A stretch of 59,007 nucleotides of DNA from Saccharospirillum sp. Its GTDB lineage: Bacteria; Pseudomonadota; Gammaproteobacteria; Pseudomonadales; Natronospirillaceae. Below, in pieces: positions 25,395 to 33,758 of this stretch. Where the stretch lies: NCBI GenBank assembly GCA_022565595.1, contig JAIUML010000027.1, positions 1 to 59,007 on the forward strand. Direction: 5' to 3'. The notes beneath the pieces are model-generated. The model did not search any database. It saw nothing but the letters and a program-made list of their open reading frames with translations, and was not told the DNA's origin. Position 1 is the first letter of the stretch. Every line of letters starts with the position of its first letter. The position numbers were made by a program, and so were the translations under genes.

Positions 25395-25913
25395 ATGAGC
25401 AAACATAACCAGAGCGAAACGCTGCGTGTGCTACAGCATTGGCATCGAGATGTACCCAATGATCGGATGGCCCACCTCGTTCGTGACGCCAGCCGGTTGC
25501 TGGCCAAAAGCCTGCAAAGCCGCCTGACCGAACACGACGTCAGCTTTGGCCACTGGACCTTTCTGCGTATTCTCTGGACTCAAGAAGGGCTGACCCAACG
25601 TGAGCTCAGTGAGGAAGCCGGTGTCATGGAGCCAACCACCTTCACGGCGCTGAAAGCCATGGAAGCGAATGGGCTGATCGAACGTCGACACATGAACGGC
25701 AACCGCCGCAAGCTGCATGTCTTCTTGACCAAAAAAGGCCGCAACCTGCGCGATGTGCTCACGCCTCTGGCGGAAGACGTCAACCGCACCTCTCTGCGCG
25801 GGGTGTCGGAGGCCGACCAGAAAGTGACCCGCCAAACGCTGCTGACCATGATCGACAATCTGGCGCGTGACAACGATGTGGATGATAACAGTGTCAATGA
25901 ACAGGATGAATAA
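25395..25913 (+). CDS. MarR-family regulator of the phthalate genes
   Basis: The 172-residue winged-helix protein contains LTQRELSEEAGVMEPTTFTALKAMEANGLIERRHMNGNRRKLHVFLTKKG, the MarR recognition helix and wing. It lies third in the pht2-pht4 operon. It is the best candidate to bind the nearly identical elements before pht2 (23171-23190) and pht3 (33298-33317). The acidic tail DNDVDDNSVNEQDE is unusual but not functionally informative. Repression relieved by phthalate or an intermediate is likely but inferred. Confidence 0.8.
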   Translation: MSKHNQSETLRVLQHWHRDVPNDRMAHLVRDASRLLAKSLQSRLTEHDVSFGHWTFLRILWTQEGLTQRELSEEAGVMEPTTFTALKAMEANGLIERRHMNGNRRKLHVFLTKKGRNLRDVLTPLAEDVNRTSLRGVSEADQKVTRQTLLTMIDNLARDNDVDDNSVNEQDE

Positions 25914-25979
25914 AGCGCCCGTTACGGCCGATCAACGCAATCCATAACGACAAAAATAAATAACGAGGAGCAAGCCCCC

Positions 25980-26729
25980 ATGAAACACCATTCCGACTCC
26001 GTAACCACATTGCTGGACGACCTGGTCGATGCCAACCTGATTCTATTTAACGAGGGCATCGTCGATGCCTTTGGTCATGTCAGTGTTCGCAACCCGGACA
26101 ACCCCGAACACTATTTTCTCTCCAGAAATATGGCACCCGGGTTGGTAACAAGAGAAGACATCATCGAGTTCGACTACGATGGTAATGTTGTTGACGGCGA
26201 TACTCGAAAGGTCTACCTGGAGCGCTATATCCATGGTGAAATTTTTCGTTCCCGGCCGGATGTGATGGCCATTGTTCACAGTCACTCACCCTCGGTTGTG
26301 CCATTCAGTGCGGTTAAATCAAACCCTTTGCGTCCCATGTGTCACATGAGTGGTTTTATCGGGCTGCAGGCGCCGATTTTTGAAATTCGCGACGTCGCCG
26401 GTGACGCAACCGACTTGCTGATTACCAGTCCACAATTGGGCGCGGCACTGTCGGACTCACTCGGTGACAATACCGTTGTATTGATGCGTGGCCACGGCTC
26501 AACGGTTGTGGCGCCTACACTGAAACAGGTGGTTTACCGAGCAGTCTATGTTGAGGTGAATGCCAGGCTTCAGTCCGAAGCCAGCCGCCTTGGACCAATC
26601 GAATTTCTCAGTGCCGGCGAAACCGAAACCACACAGAAAACCATTGAAGGACAGGTCGAGCGCCCCTGGCAATTGTGGAAGATGCGTGCGCGCCACGCCC
26701 AAAAACAATGGATGGATCCAACCGTATAA
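25980..26729 (+). CDS. Class II aldolase/adducin family protein, probable dihydroxyphthalate decarboxylase-type enzyme
   Basis: The 249-residue protein shows DAFGHVSVRNP, the zinc site region IVHSHSPSVVPFSAV, and LMRGHGSTVVAPTL with the third His. The family includes 3,4-dihydroxyphthalate 2-decarboxylase (PhtC of Arthrobacter) as well as sugar-phosphate aldolases. Here it closes the pht2-pht4-marR operon, so a decarboxylase acting on a dihydroxylated benzoate is plausible. This is odd because the cluster also has a Pht5-type decarboxylase, which should suffice. A GAGGAG site precedes the ATG and a good terminator follows. Confidence 0.7.
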   Translation: MKHHSDSVTTLLDDLVDANLILFNEGIVDAFGHVSVRNPDNPEHYFLSRNMAPGLVTREDIIEFDYDGNVVDGDTRKVYLERYIHGEIFRSRPDVMAIVHSHSPSVVPFSAVKSNPLRPMCHMSGFIGLQAPIFEIRDVAGDATDLLITSPQLGAALSDSLGDNTVVLMRGHGSTVVAPTLKQVVYRAVYVEVNARLQSEASRLGPIEFLSAGETETTQKTIEGQVERPWQLWKMRARHAQKQWMDPTV

Positions 26730-26743
26730 GAGCGTCAAAAACA

Positions 26744-26777
26744 GGACATGCTGCGAGGCATGTCCATCTGATTTTTT
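26744..26777 (+). terminator. Rho-independent terminator of the pht2 operon
   Basis: GGACATGC (26744-26751) and GCATGTCC (26758-26765) form an 8-bp stem with a 6-base loop. A T6 run at 26772-26777 follows. It lies 15 bp after the class II aldolase stop and faces the convergent EamA gene. Confidence 0.75.
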
Positions 26778-26808
26778 CCATACGGAGCAGGCATTGACTT
26801 CGCTCTGA

Positions 26809-27702
26809 TTACAGCGCGGTCATGATGCTCACCCCCACGACGGTAACGCAGGTACCGATAAGCACCATACGACTGAACAACTCCTCTTTTCGGAACATCA
26901 CCCAGGTGGCCAATAGCACAAACAGCGGCGTAGTCGCTGCCAAAGGTGCGACGACAATCAAGGTGCCTTGCTGCAGCGCCAGATAGAAAAAAACTGGCCC
27001 CAGACTCGATAATACTCCGGCACCAATCAGATACCTGAGCTCAAAGCCATCGCAGCGAATCGACGCCCACTCAGCCCTGACCAATATATAAAGACTAACG
27101 ACACTCCAGGACGCAAAGGTGGTAACGGCACTGGCCGTCACTGCATCGGTGCCCATATCAATACCAACCTTTCGAAACACCACGGAGATGCCATACGCCA
27201 TGGAAGCTCCAAGGGGGAAAAGTAGATAGGTACGGCTATTTTCGCCCAGTGCGGCGGTCAGGGCAGACGCCGAAGCGCCTTGAGAGCCCACGGCCAAAGA
27301 GCCAAGCAGAACCAGAAAGCCACCGATCAGATTTGCAGCTGTTACCGGTTCATTTAATACAAGGATGGCAATTAAAATGGTTATTAAAGGGTGAGTGAGC
27401 GTCAAGGGCGTGGTGATATTGGCGCCCAATTTCGCCATACCAATAAACTGAAAGAGTCGCCCAAGCAAAGGCGCAAACAAGCCCGCAAGAAAGAAATAGC
27501 GCCACTCCCACCAGCCGGTAAAATCTGGCTCATGCAGCGCCAGGCTCCAGCTCCAAAGCAGGACCACATTCACTGTTAACGTAAGCCATAAAGTGGCCAA
27601 TGTAGTGACCGTCTTGCGGCCCATCTTGACCAGGATAAAGGTTCCAGCAAACATCATCGCCGAAAGCAGCGACCAGATAACCGCCAGCAAGGTACTAGAC
27701 AT
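26809..27702 (-). CDS. EamA/DMT-family membrane transporter
   Basis: The 297-residue protein has ten hydrophobic segments in two repeated EamA halves: FAGTFILVKMG and TTPLTLTHPLITILIAILVLNEPVT in the first, VVFRKVGIDMG and TLIVVAPLAATTPLFVLLATWVMF in the second. DMT carriers export or import small metabolites; this one could handle phthalate or a pathway product. It is transcribed in the same direction as the TAXI-TRAP genes 73 bp upstream, with a perfect inverted repeat between. Confidence 0.8.
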   Translation of the reverse strand: MSSTLLAVIWSLLSAMMFAGTFILVKMGRKTVTTLATLWLTLTVNVVLLWSWSLALHEPDFTGWWEWRYFFLAGLFAPLLGRLFQFIGMAKLGANITTPLTLTHPLITILIAILVLNEPVTAANLIGGFLVLLGSLAVGSQGASASALTAALGENSRTYLLFPLGASMAYGISVVFRKVGIDMGTDAVTASAVTTFASWSVVSLYILVRAEWASIRCDGFELRYLIGAGVLSSLGPVFFYLALQQGTLIVVAPLAATTPLFVLLATWVMFRKEELFSRMVLIGTCVTVVGVSIMTAL

Positions 27703-27724
27703 GGCTCAATCCAAACAGGAGCGA

Positions 27725-27753
27725 GCACGACTCACAATGAAAGTGAGTCGTGC
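27725..27753. terminator. Perfect inverted repeat downstream of the TRAP permease gene
   Basis: GCACGACTCAC (27725-27735) and GTGAGTCGTGC (27743-27753) form an 11-bp stem with a 7-base loop, 22 bp after the TRAP permease stop on the minus strand. There is no T-run, so it may attenuate transcription before the EamA gene rather than stop it fully. Confidence 0.55.
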
Positions 27754-27775
27754 CCTTTAACAGAAAAAGCCGGAA

Positions 27776-29686
27776 CTAGTGCGAGAACTTCATGCCAGCT
27801 CTGAGATGGGGTGTCATTATCATCGAGCCCAACGCCAATACAAGGGCAATAGAAATGGCAAACACACTCGGGAAGATAAACAACAAACCGGCCGCGCCAA
27901 AACCGAGTCGAGGAACCGCACTTAAACGCTCCTTCCAAAAACCCTCTACTCCGATACTCAGCAGCACCACACCAGTGATTGCGGTCACACAGGAAACGAT
28001 AATGTTCATAGTGCTGCCGTTCAACAACAAGCCATCGCCATAAACAAAAGCAAAGGGAATGATGAAAGCGGTAATCGCCAGGCGCACAGCACCGACCGCG
28101 ATTTCCAGCGGTTTGGCATCGGCGATCGCCGCTGCCGCGAATGCGGCAACAGCCACCGGAGGTGTCATGGCTGACAACACGGCAAAATACAGGATGAACA
28201 TGTTGGTTTGAAGAACGCTGAAATCCAGTGCCAACATGGTTGGTCCTACAAGAACAGCCGAAAGAATAAAGGCCGAAGGCGTCGGCATACCCATGCCCAG
28301 GATGATGGCCAGGATCGCCGAGATCACCAGTACCAGGAAGGTGCTGTTACCCGCCAGGATAAAGACCAGATCGGCTACTTTTCCGCCCAAACCTGTCATC
28401 GAAATACCGCCGATCACCAGACCGGCTGCAGCACAAGCAGCCACTACGGCCACCATGCGCAAGGTCGTTTCACCCAACGCCAACCAGATAGCTAGAAGGC
28501 CCATACGAGTGCTTGGCTTGACCGAAGCAACGACTAGAACAACGCCAGTCGCTACGGCCGCGACGTAGGTGGGCGAATACCCCATAATCAGCGCAGCAGA
28601 CAATGCCACTAGCGGAATAATGAACAAGCCACCATTATTCAGCGTTGATTTCAGTTCCGGGGTTTCCTCTTTGCTCAACCCCTTCAAACCAAGCTTTTGA
28701 GAACGAAGGTGTACTTGAGTGTACACGCAAAGGTAATACAACAATGCAGGGACGATGCCTGCGATTACGATATCGCGATAATCGATACCGGTATACTCAG
28801 CCATAATAAAGGCTGCCGACCCCATAACCGGCGGTAGCAGGCTGCCACCCGTTGACGCCGCCACTTCAACGCTGCCTGACAAGGGTTTGCTGTAACCCAA
28901 ACGCTGCATTATTGGAATAGTGATGGATCCTGTTGTGACCACATCGGAAGTTGGACTACCTGACATAGTGCCGTAAAGACCAGATGAAATAACCGAGATT
29001 TTGGCCGGGCCACCGACTTTTCTTCCTGCTAAAGCGGACGCAAAATTGTAGAAAAACTCGGCGCCGCCTGCGCGAGCGAGGAAAGTCCCGAACATCACAA
29101 AAAGAAACGCATAGGTTGCGGCAACACGCAAAGGCACCCCGAACAAACCATCGGTTGTAAACATCATGATGTCGAGAAAGTGGTTGTAATTGACTTGCCG
29201 AAAGCCAAAACCCGCCGGTAGGTTGTGTCCGAAGAGGTTATAAACAACAAAGATCATGACCACACTGGTCAGACCAAAGCCCACCGTACGTCGAGTAGCC
29301 TCAATGGTGAGAATCAACAAAATAGAGGCCATCACCATGTCTGTCATTTCCAGCGGAAACAGCAAGGTAATTCGCTGAACGATACGTCCAGCTTCCATCG
29401 TAAAATAGACACCCACCGCTACGCTGGCGAGTGAAAATACCCAATCGAGAATACTGGGTTTGTCCAGCCGCGAATTCGGGCTAGCGGAATAGATCAAAAA
29501 CAACAGCGCAAGAATTGCCGACAAAAAAATCACGGTCATGAGAAAGAGGTCAATGTAGACAATGGTCGTGGTGTACACCACCGCCACGGCAACCATTGCC
29601 GCAAAACTTTTGACTACTGTACCCAGAATCCCGGACAGAGACCTGCGCACCCCAGTACCGATCAGCGCTCCCAGGAGTGAACTCAT
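27776..29686 (-). CDS. TRAP transporter fused permease (TAXI type)
   Basis: The 636-residue polytopic protein fuses the DctQ-like part (roughly the first 180 residues) with a DctM-like part, the arrangement of TAXI TRAP systems. DctM landmarks are GTMSGSPTSDVVTTGSITIP, STGGSLLPPVMGSAAFIMAEYTG, LGMGMPTPSAFILSAVLVGP and MTPPVAVAAFAAAAIADAKP. It lies downstream of the TAXI receptor gene with a hairpin between. The position between pht5/pht3 and pht2/pht4 suggests uptake of phthalate or a related aromatic acid. GAGGG precedes the ATG. Confidence 0.85.
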   Translation of the reverse strand: MSSLLGALIGTGVRRSLSGILGTVVKSFAAMVAVAVVYTTTIVYIDLFLMTVIFLSAILALLFLIYSASPNSRLDKPSILDWVFSLASVAVGVYFTMEAGRIVQRITLLFPLEMTDMVMASILLILTIEATRRTVGFGLTSVVMIFVVYNLFGHNLPAGFGFRQVNYNHFLDIMMFTTDGLFGVPLRVAATYAFLFVMFGTFLARAGGAEFFYNFASALAGRKVGGPAKISVISSGLYGTMSGSPTSDVVTTGSITIPIMQRLGYSKPLSGSVEVAASTGGSLLPPVMGSAAFIMAEYTGIDYRDIVIAGIVPALLYYLCVYTQVHLRSQKLGLKGLSKEETPELKSTLNNGGLFIIPLVALSAALIMGYSPTYVAAVATGVVLVVASVKPSTRMGLLAIWLALGETTLRMVAVVAACAAAGLVIGGISMTGLGGKVADLVFILAGNSTFLVLVISAILAIILGMGMPTPSAFILSAVLVGPTMLALDFSVLQTNMFILYFAVLSAMTPPVAVAAFAAAAIADAKPLEIAVGAVRLAITAFIIPFAFVYGDGLLLNGSTMNIIVSCVTAITGVVLLSIGVEGFWKERLSAVPRLGFGAAGLLFIFPSVFAISIALVLALGSMIMTPHLRAGMKFSH

Positions 29687-29735
29687 ATACTTTTACCCTC
29701 TCGATGGGCCGTATTGGTTAGTATCTATTGACAAT

Positions 29736-29759
29736 TCTCGGGGCGCATTTGCCCCGAGA
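29736..29759 (-). promoter_or_regulatory. Intercistronic hairpin between TAXI receptor and permease genes
   Basis: TCTCGGGGC (29736-29744) and GCCCCGAGA (29751-29759) form a 9-bp stem with a 6-base loop in the gap between receptor and permease genes. It has the same position and style as the dctP-dctQ hairpin at 19526-19548 and probably gives an excess of receptor mRNA. Confidence 0.65.
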
Positions 29760-29784
29760 GTTGAGTGCTAAGATGAAGGGCTTT

Positions 29785-30780
29785 TTAACGCAACCCGACT
29801 TCATTCAAGTAACGTAGTGCGCCATCGTGGAAAGGCACAACATCAATCGATGCCATTACTTCCCGAGTCAGGTCTCGCATGGCTGGATGCACACTGGCGA
29901 TTTTTTCGTAGTTCTCGAACAACGCTTTTGTCAGGTTGTATGCCGTTTGTTCGTCCATGTCAGCACGTACCGCCAGGGCAGCACCAAGAGATGCTGTAGA
30001 CACTTCGTTGGGCGACCACTCGTAGGTGCCTTCGGGAATAATAAAGGCTATGGTACCGCTAGCTTCGTTCACGGCTTCAATGGTTTCATTGCTGACTGAT
30101 AGCAGCGTCAGGTCCACGCTGTTTCCCGCCTGCATGATCGAGCTGTGACGAACAAACAGGCTGTTCAAAATCATGTCAGCACGACGATCCTGAATCAGGC
30201 TCATTTGCTCATCCGATGCGGCATAAATCACCTGTCCGCCCCAACTACGTATATCAGCTTCAGTTACACCAATAGCATTGAACATTTCATTTGCAACACT
30301 GGAGGCAATATTACCGCGACGGTTAATCGCAATGGTGATCGGTGGCTGAACACGAGCGATGTCTTCAAAGGTTTCAATGCCATAGCGCTCTGCGAAGGCA
30401 TCGCGCATCAATGCTTGCATGGGCGCCCAGGTATACATGTAGGCCAGCACACGAATGGAGTCGACGGGTTCCTGGAAAGGAGCGCCGCCATTTTTTGCCA
30501 ACAGTAATTCCGCGTCGTGAATCAGCGCCATATCGGCCTGGTCGCGTTGCAAAAGTGCAACGTTGGCAATGCCACCACCGGACGTCTGGTAGGTTATGGT
30601 CGAACCCGGATAGGCTTCGCGCACAGCGGAATCGACACCGGCACCGAGCAAGGTCCACAGGCCACCCGGAGATGCACCTGCGATGTTCATGGTGTAAGAC
30701 TGAGCCTGAACGGTCGAAAATGTCAGGAGCGCGCCAGCTGTTGCAATGGCAGCGATAGACTGTTTTATGATGCGTTTCAT
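29785..30780 (-). CDS. TAXI-family TRAP solute receptor
   Basis: The 331-residue protein starts MKRIIKQSIAAIATAGALLT with cleavage likely after VQA. The mature protein has the TAXI pattern: MNIAGASPGGLWTLLGAGVDSAVREAYPGSTITYQTSGGG, ADMALIHDAELLL and a C-terminal HPAMRDLTREVMASID. It is exported and binds a carboxylate for the fused permease. ATG 30780 is chosen because AGAGGTG stands just before it; an in-frame ATG 24 bp upstream has no such site. It follows the pht5 gene in the same direction, so transport and phthalate degradation are likely co-transcribed. Confidence 0.85.
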   Translation of the reverse strand: MKRIIKQSIAAIATAGALLTFSTVQAQSYTMNIAGASPGGLWTLLGAGVDSAVREAYPGSTITYQTSGGGIANVALLQRDQADMALIHDAELLLAKNGGAPFQEPVDSIRVLAYMYTWAPMQALMRDAFAERYGIETFEDIARVQPPITIAINRRGNIASSVANEMFNAIGVTEADIRSWGGQVIYAASDEQMSLIQDRRADMILNSLFVRHSSIMQAGNSVDLTLLSVSNETIEAVNEASGTIAFIIPEGTYEWSPNEVSTASLGAALAVRADMDEQTAYNLTKALFENYEKIASVHPAMRDLTREVMASIDVVPFHDGALRYLNEVGLR

Positions 30781-30906
30781 GGTACACCTCTTATTGTTGT
30801 TCACGTTGGACTTGCACTTTCAGTTTTTATGTCGTTTGTTGAAATCGTACTTTCTACTTGCTTGTTGCATGGTGCTACTGAATCAGGTAATCCACACCAA
30901 ACTACT

Positions 30907-31899
30907 TCAAATTTTGAAACTCTCCATACTTGCCGGGTGAAACAGTTCTTCTGGGGCTACCAGCCGAGAAGACAGCCCCTCGGAGTGATGTTGTGCTAAA
31001 AAACGCTCCAGAGTTGTGCGATTCGCATCGTAACCGTAAGACCAGAAATCCTCACCCATTAATTGCCGGGCTGCGCGAAGTTGGTCCTCCACAAAAGGCA
31101 GCGTGACCTTGGTAGCCGACGTATCGGTTAAGTGAGACAGCGCCTTTTGCTTGGAAGCCTCAAAAGCTTTAAACACGGAAAACGGCAACCAGGGGTGTTG
31201 CTCCACTAGCGTCTTCCGAATACCCAATAAATGCATAATGGGAAACAGCCTGGTGCGCTCGTACCACGCCTTGGCCTCTGCCATTGGATCTTTAAAAAGA
31301 TAGCCAACATTGGGGTGCCCATTGGTAAAACAGCTGGGTGCACGCGGCCCGATCACTGCATCGATCTCACCCTTTGCCAACAGGCTGGAGATGGTCTCAC
31401 CCTCTGGTGCATTCACGACTTCCACGCCATCAGTCAGGTTGAGATTGATTTTCTCGACTCGACCTGCTTCTTCATATCCGCCGCGTACCCAGGTAATCTC
31501 ATTGGGTTTTACACCGTAATCTTCTTCCAGAAACAGACGCACCCAGACATTGGCCGTCAACTGATACTCCGGCACACCGATACGCTTGCCTTTCAAATCC
31601 GCTGGCGACTGAATACCTCTATCGGTTCGGATGTAGATAGAGGTGTGCCGAAACGCCCGAGACGGAAACACCGGTACACCTATATAAGGGCTGCTACCGT
31701 TAGCCGTCTTTACAACGTAACTGCTCATCGACAACTCGGTGATATCGAAGTCAGCATGTCGAAACGCCCGGAAAAAAATCTCTTCTGGATCGTGCAACAT
31801 GAACACCGGGTCAACACCATCAATCTGTACAGCGCCGTCGACCAAAGGCCGCATTCGATCGTAGTTACCTACCGCCACTGACAACTGCAATTTGCTCAT
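30907..31899 (-). CDS. pht5: 4,5-dihydroxyphthalate decarboxylase
   Basis: The 330-residue protein resembles Pht5. It has MSKLQLSVAVGNYDRMRPLV, then GIPVFPSR-like VPVFPSRAFRHTSIYIRTD, GKRIGVPEYQLTANVWVRLFLEEDYGV, WVRGGYEEAGR and IDAVIGPRAPSCF. The fold is that of periplasmic binding proteins, but no signal peptide is present, as expected for this cytosolic decarboxylase. It yields protocatechuate from 4,5-dihydroxyphthalate. It starts 23 bp after the pht3 stop, giving the operon pht3-pht5-TAXI receptor-permease. Confidence 0.85.
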   Translation of the reverse strand: MSKLQLSVAVGNYDRMRPLVDGAVQIDGVDPVFMLHDPEEIFFRAFRHADFDITELSMSSYVVKTANGSSPYIGVPVFPSRAFRHTSIYIRTDRGIQSPADLKGKRIGVPEYQLTANVWVRLFLEEDYGVKPNEITWVRGGYEEAGRVEKINLNLTDGVEVVNAPEGETISSLLAKGEIDAVIGPRAPSCFTNGHPNVGYLFKDPMAEAKAWYERTRLFPIMHLLGIRKTLVEQHPWLPFSVFKAFEASKQKALSHLTDTSATKVTLPFVEDQLRAARQLMGEDFWSYGYDANRTTLERFLAQHHSEGLSSRLVAPEELFHPASMESFKI

Positions 31900-31922
31900 G
31901 ATCTACTCTCTTTATAGATGGG

Positions 31923-33230
31923 TCAGGACGACGCTGATTTGACAGATTCAAGGGCGGGCTCCTCAGGCGCACGGCCGATCTCCCGCCACTCTGTGTCTTT
32001 GGGAACAATGCCCTCGAACGACTGCAGCTTGCTCATTTGAACCCTTGGCTCTGTTGTACCGATTATCGGACCGCCTTCAGCTACAGTCTTGGCTGCTCGT
32101 ACCATTTGCCGACGAAACTCGACAATGGCCAAATCACTGGCGCCAAGGCGATCTTCAGAACGATCAGCAATGGCTCCCATGGTTTCCCACATGGCGATGT
32201 CCTGGTTAGGTATGCCTCGAATGCCAGTAAAGCTTTCACCAGTTTTCATGATGATGCGGTCCTGGCCGTAATTGTTGGCATAGGTGTTAAAGCGATTGAA
32301 TGACGCATCCACGTCAATACCGACCTGCAAGCCCAGAAATTTGCGCCAGGATTCGGTATCCGGCGTGGTTTCCGGGCGACCCCAGGCAATGAAGTGAAAA
32401 TCCGTATGGGTGTCGTCAATCGGTACATGAACAATGGCAATGTTGTAACGATTGTTCGGCGGTATTTGCACGGTATGGGGCGCGATGAAAAGAGTCGTGC
32501 GCACGTAATCGTGCGTTTTCGCGTCCTTGATGGGCCGGCGGATGGCGGCATAGCGAAAGCCAAAGCTGGTCTCTTCAATCTGCAATCTCGGCGCGCGGTC
32601 GGTCGATGGCCGATACCACAAGGAGTCATCCGCCTCGGCTCGGGTCTTTCGTGCCGGCACCATATCGGTTGAGTGCAAGGTCGATGAGTGCGCTGAATCG
32701 ATAGCGCCCTCAAGAATTTGAGCCCAGTTACAAGCTATTTTGGTTTTCGCTATCGAGATCTTTGTATCTGGGTCCGGCTGAAACACAGGTGGCTCAAACT
32801 CTGGCACCTGATCCTGATCACCCATGTACACCCAGATAAAGCCAGCAGCTTCGTGAGTCTTGTAGGCTTTGACCTTCACTTTTTCGGCCAAAGTTGATTC
32901 GGCAGGTTCCGATGGCATTTCCAGCACATTGCCTTCAACATCCACTTTCCAACCGTGATACAGACAACGTAACCCACATTCTTCATTTCGGCCAAGTGCC
33001 AGGGACGCTTTGCGGTGCGGGCACTTTTCATCAATAACACCTACCCTCCCTTCACTGTCTCGGAAGGCCACGAGGTTCTCCCCCAACAGTCTGACTCGGA
33101 CAGGTGTACCGTCCATTTCTGCTACTTCCTCAGATAAACAGGCCGGCATCCAATGGCTGCGCATGATTTTGCCCATAGGCGCATCACCTTCGACGCGGCA
33201 CAACAGTTCATTGTCTTGGTTGGATAACAT
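31923..33230 (-). CDS. pht3: Phthalate 4,5-dioxygenase oxygenase component (Rieske non-haem iron)
   Basis: The 435-residue oxygenase belongs to the phthalate/vanillate group, which has no beta subunit. The Rieske centre is CPH (Cys70, His72) and CLYH (Cys89, His92). The iron site is NWAQILEGAIDSAHSSTLHS, with Asp178 linking the centres and His181/His186 as ligands. Size matches Pht3. It would add O2 at positions 4 and 5 of phthalate using electrons from the pht2 product, whose gene lies in the other pht operon. GGTGAGG precedes the ATG. The promoter region has a MarR-type palindrome and an Anr/FNR box. Confidence 0.9.
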   Translation of the reverse strand: MLSNQDNELLCRVEGDAPMGKIMRSHWMPACLSEEVAEMDGTPVRVRLLGENLVAFRDSEGRVGVIDEKCPHRKASLALGRNEECGLRCLYHGWKVDVEGNVLEMPSEPAESTLAEKVKVKAYKTHEAAGFIWVYMGDQDQVPEFEPPVFQPDPDTKISIAKTKIACNWAQILEGAIDSAHSSTLHSTDMVPARKTRAEADDSLWYRPSTDRAPRLQIEETSFGFRYAAIRRPIKDAKTHDYVRTTLFIAPHTVQIPPNNRYNIAIVHVPIDDTHTDFHFIAWGRPETTPDTESWRKFLGLQVGIDVDASFNRFNTYANNYGQDRIIMKTGESFTGIRGIPNQDIAMWETMGAIADRSEDRLGASDLAIVEFRRQMVRAAKTVAEGGPIIGTTEPRVQMSKLQSFEGIVPKDTEWREIGRAPEEPALESVKSASS

Positions 33231-33274
33231 GAGCCCTCACCTTTTGGTTTTATTATCAGGGTTAGTTCTTAACC

Positions 33275-33288
33275 TTGATCTGGATCAA
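33275..33288. promoter_or_regulatory. Anr/FNR-type box in the pht3 leader
   Basis: TTGATCTGGATCAA is a perfect match to the FNR/Anr consensus TTGAT-N4-ATCAA and is extended by one more paired base on each side. It lies 45-58 bp upstream of the pht3 ATG and just downstream of the probable -10. A regulator bound there would more likely block than activate. No fnr/anr gene is in the window. Confidence 0.65.
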
Positions 33289-33297
33289 GAAAATAAA

Positions 33298-33350
33298 ATT
33301 AGATATCTAATATTATTCTTAAGGTAGGACTTAAGCTGGGGGGTTGTCAA
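33298..33350 (-). promoter_or_regulatory. pht3 promoter with MarR-type palindrome
   Basis: The perfect 14-bp palindrome ATTAGATATCTAAT (33298-33311) is part of a 20-bp element that matches the one before pht2 (23171-23190) at 16-17 of 20 positions. Upstream, CTTAAG occurs twice (33318-33323 and 33330-33335). AAGTCC, 17 bp from TAGATA, parallels the pht2 arrangement; a TTGACA at 33345-33350 (minus strand) is an alternative -35. This is the likely start of the pht3-pht5-TRAP operon. Confidence 0.6.
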
Positions 33351-33758
33351 GCCGAGCTCAGGGAGATTTTGGTTCAGGTTCGATGGGAAAGGCCAATATT
33401 TCGGCAAAGAAGTTACCGCTATTTCAATGCTTTTAACTGATTTTTATGGGTTTTAGAAGCAAATAACCTGATTTATCCAACGACCGCCGGTTGGGTGCTG
33501 AATTTACATCAATAGCCTATCTTTTTAATGAAAACCAATGGTGTTGAACGTCATTCGCAAGGAGCAACACTCCGAAAATGAGAGCATGTTGGTCGCAGTG
33601 ACAACCACCTACCGGGCATATCAAGCGCCTCTGCGGCCATCTGCTTAGTCAGAAATACCCTACTTCACTACCCGCGCTCGGCTCACTTAACCGGATTCCT
33701 TGGTGTTCCACACGGTAGAAGCACATTACCGAAAATGTGCTTCTCGTTAGGGTCGGTT
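33351..33758. other. Intergenic region with hairpin after mobA
   Basis: No gene is recognisable in this 408-bp stretch. GAAGCACATT (33718-33727) and AATGTGCTTC (33734-33743) make a 10-bp stem with a 6-base loop, 15 bp after the mobA stop. It is probably the 3' end of that transcript. Confidence 0.5.

Noticed and set aside
33318-33335. Paired CTTAAG sites as the main pht operator
   Set aside because: CTTAAG is itself a 6-bp palindrome and is not present before pht2, whereas the TTAGATAT element is common to both promoters and is the better candidate.
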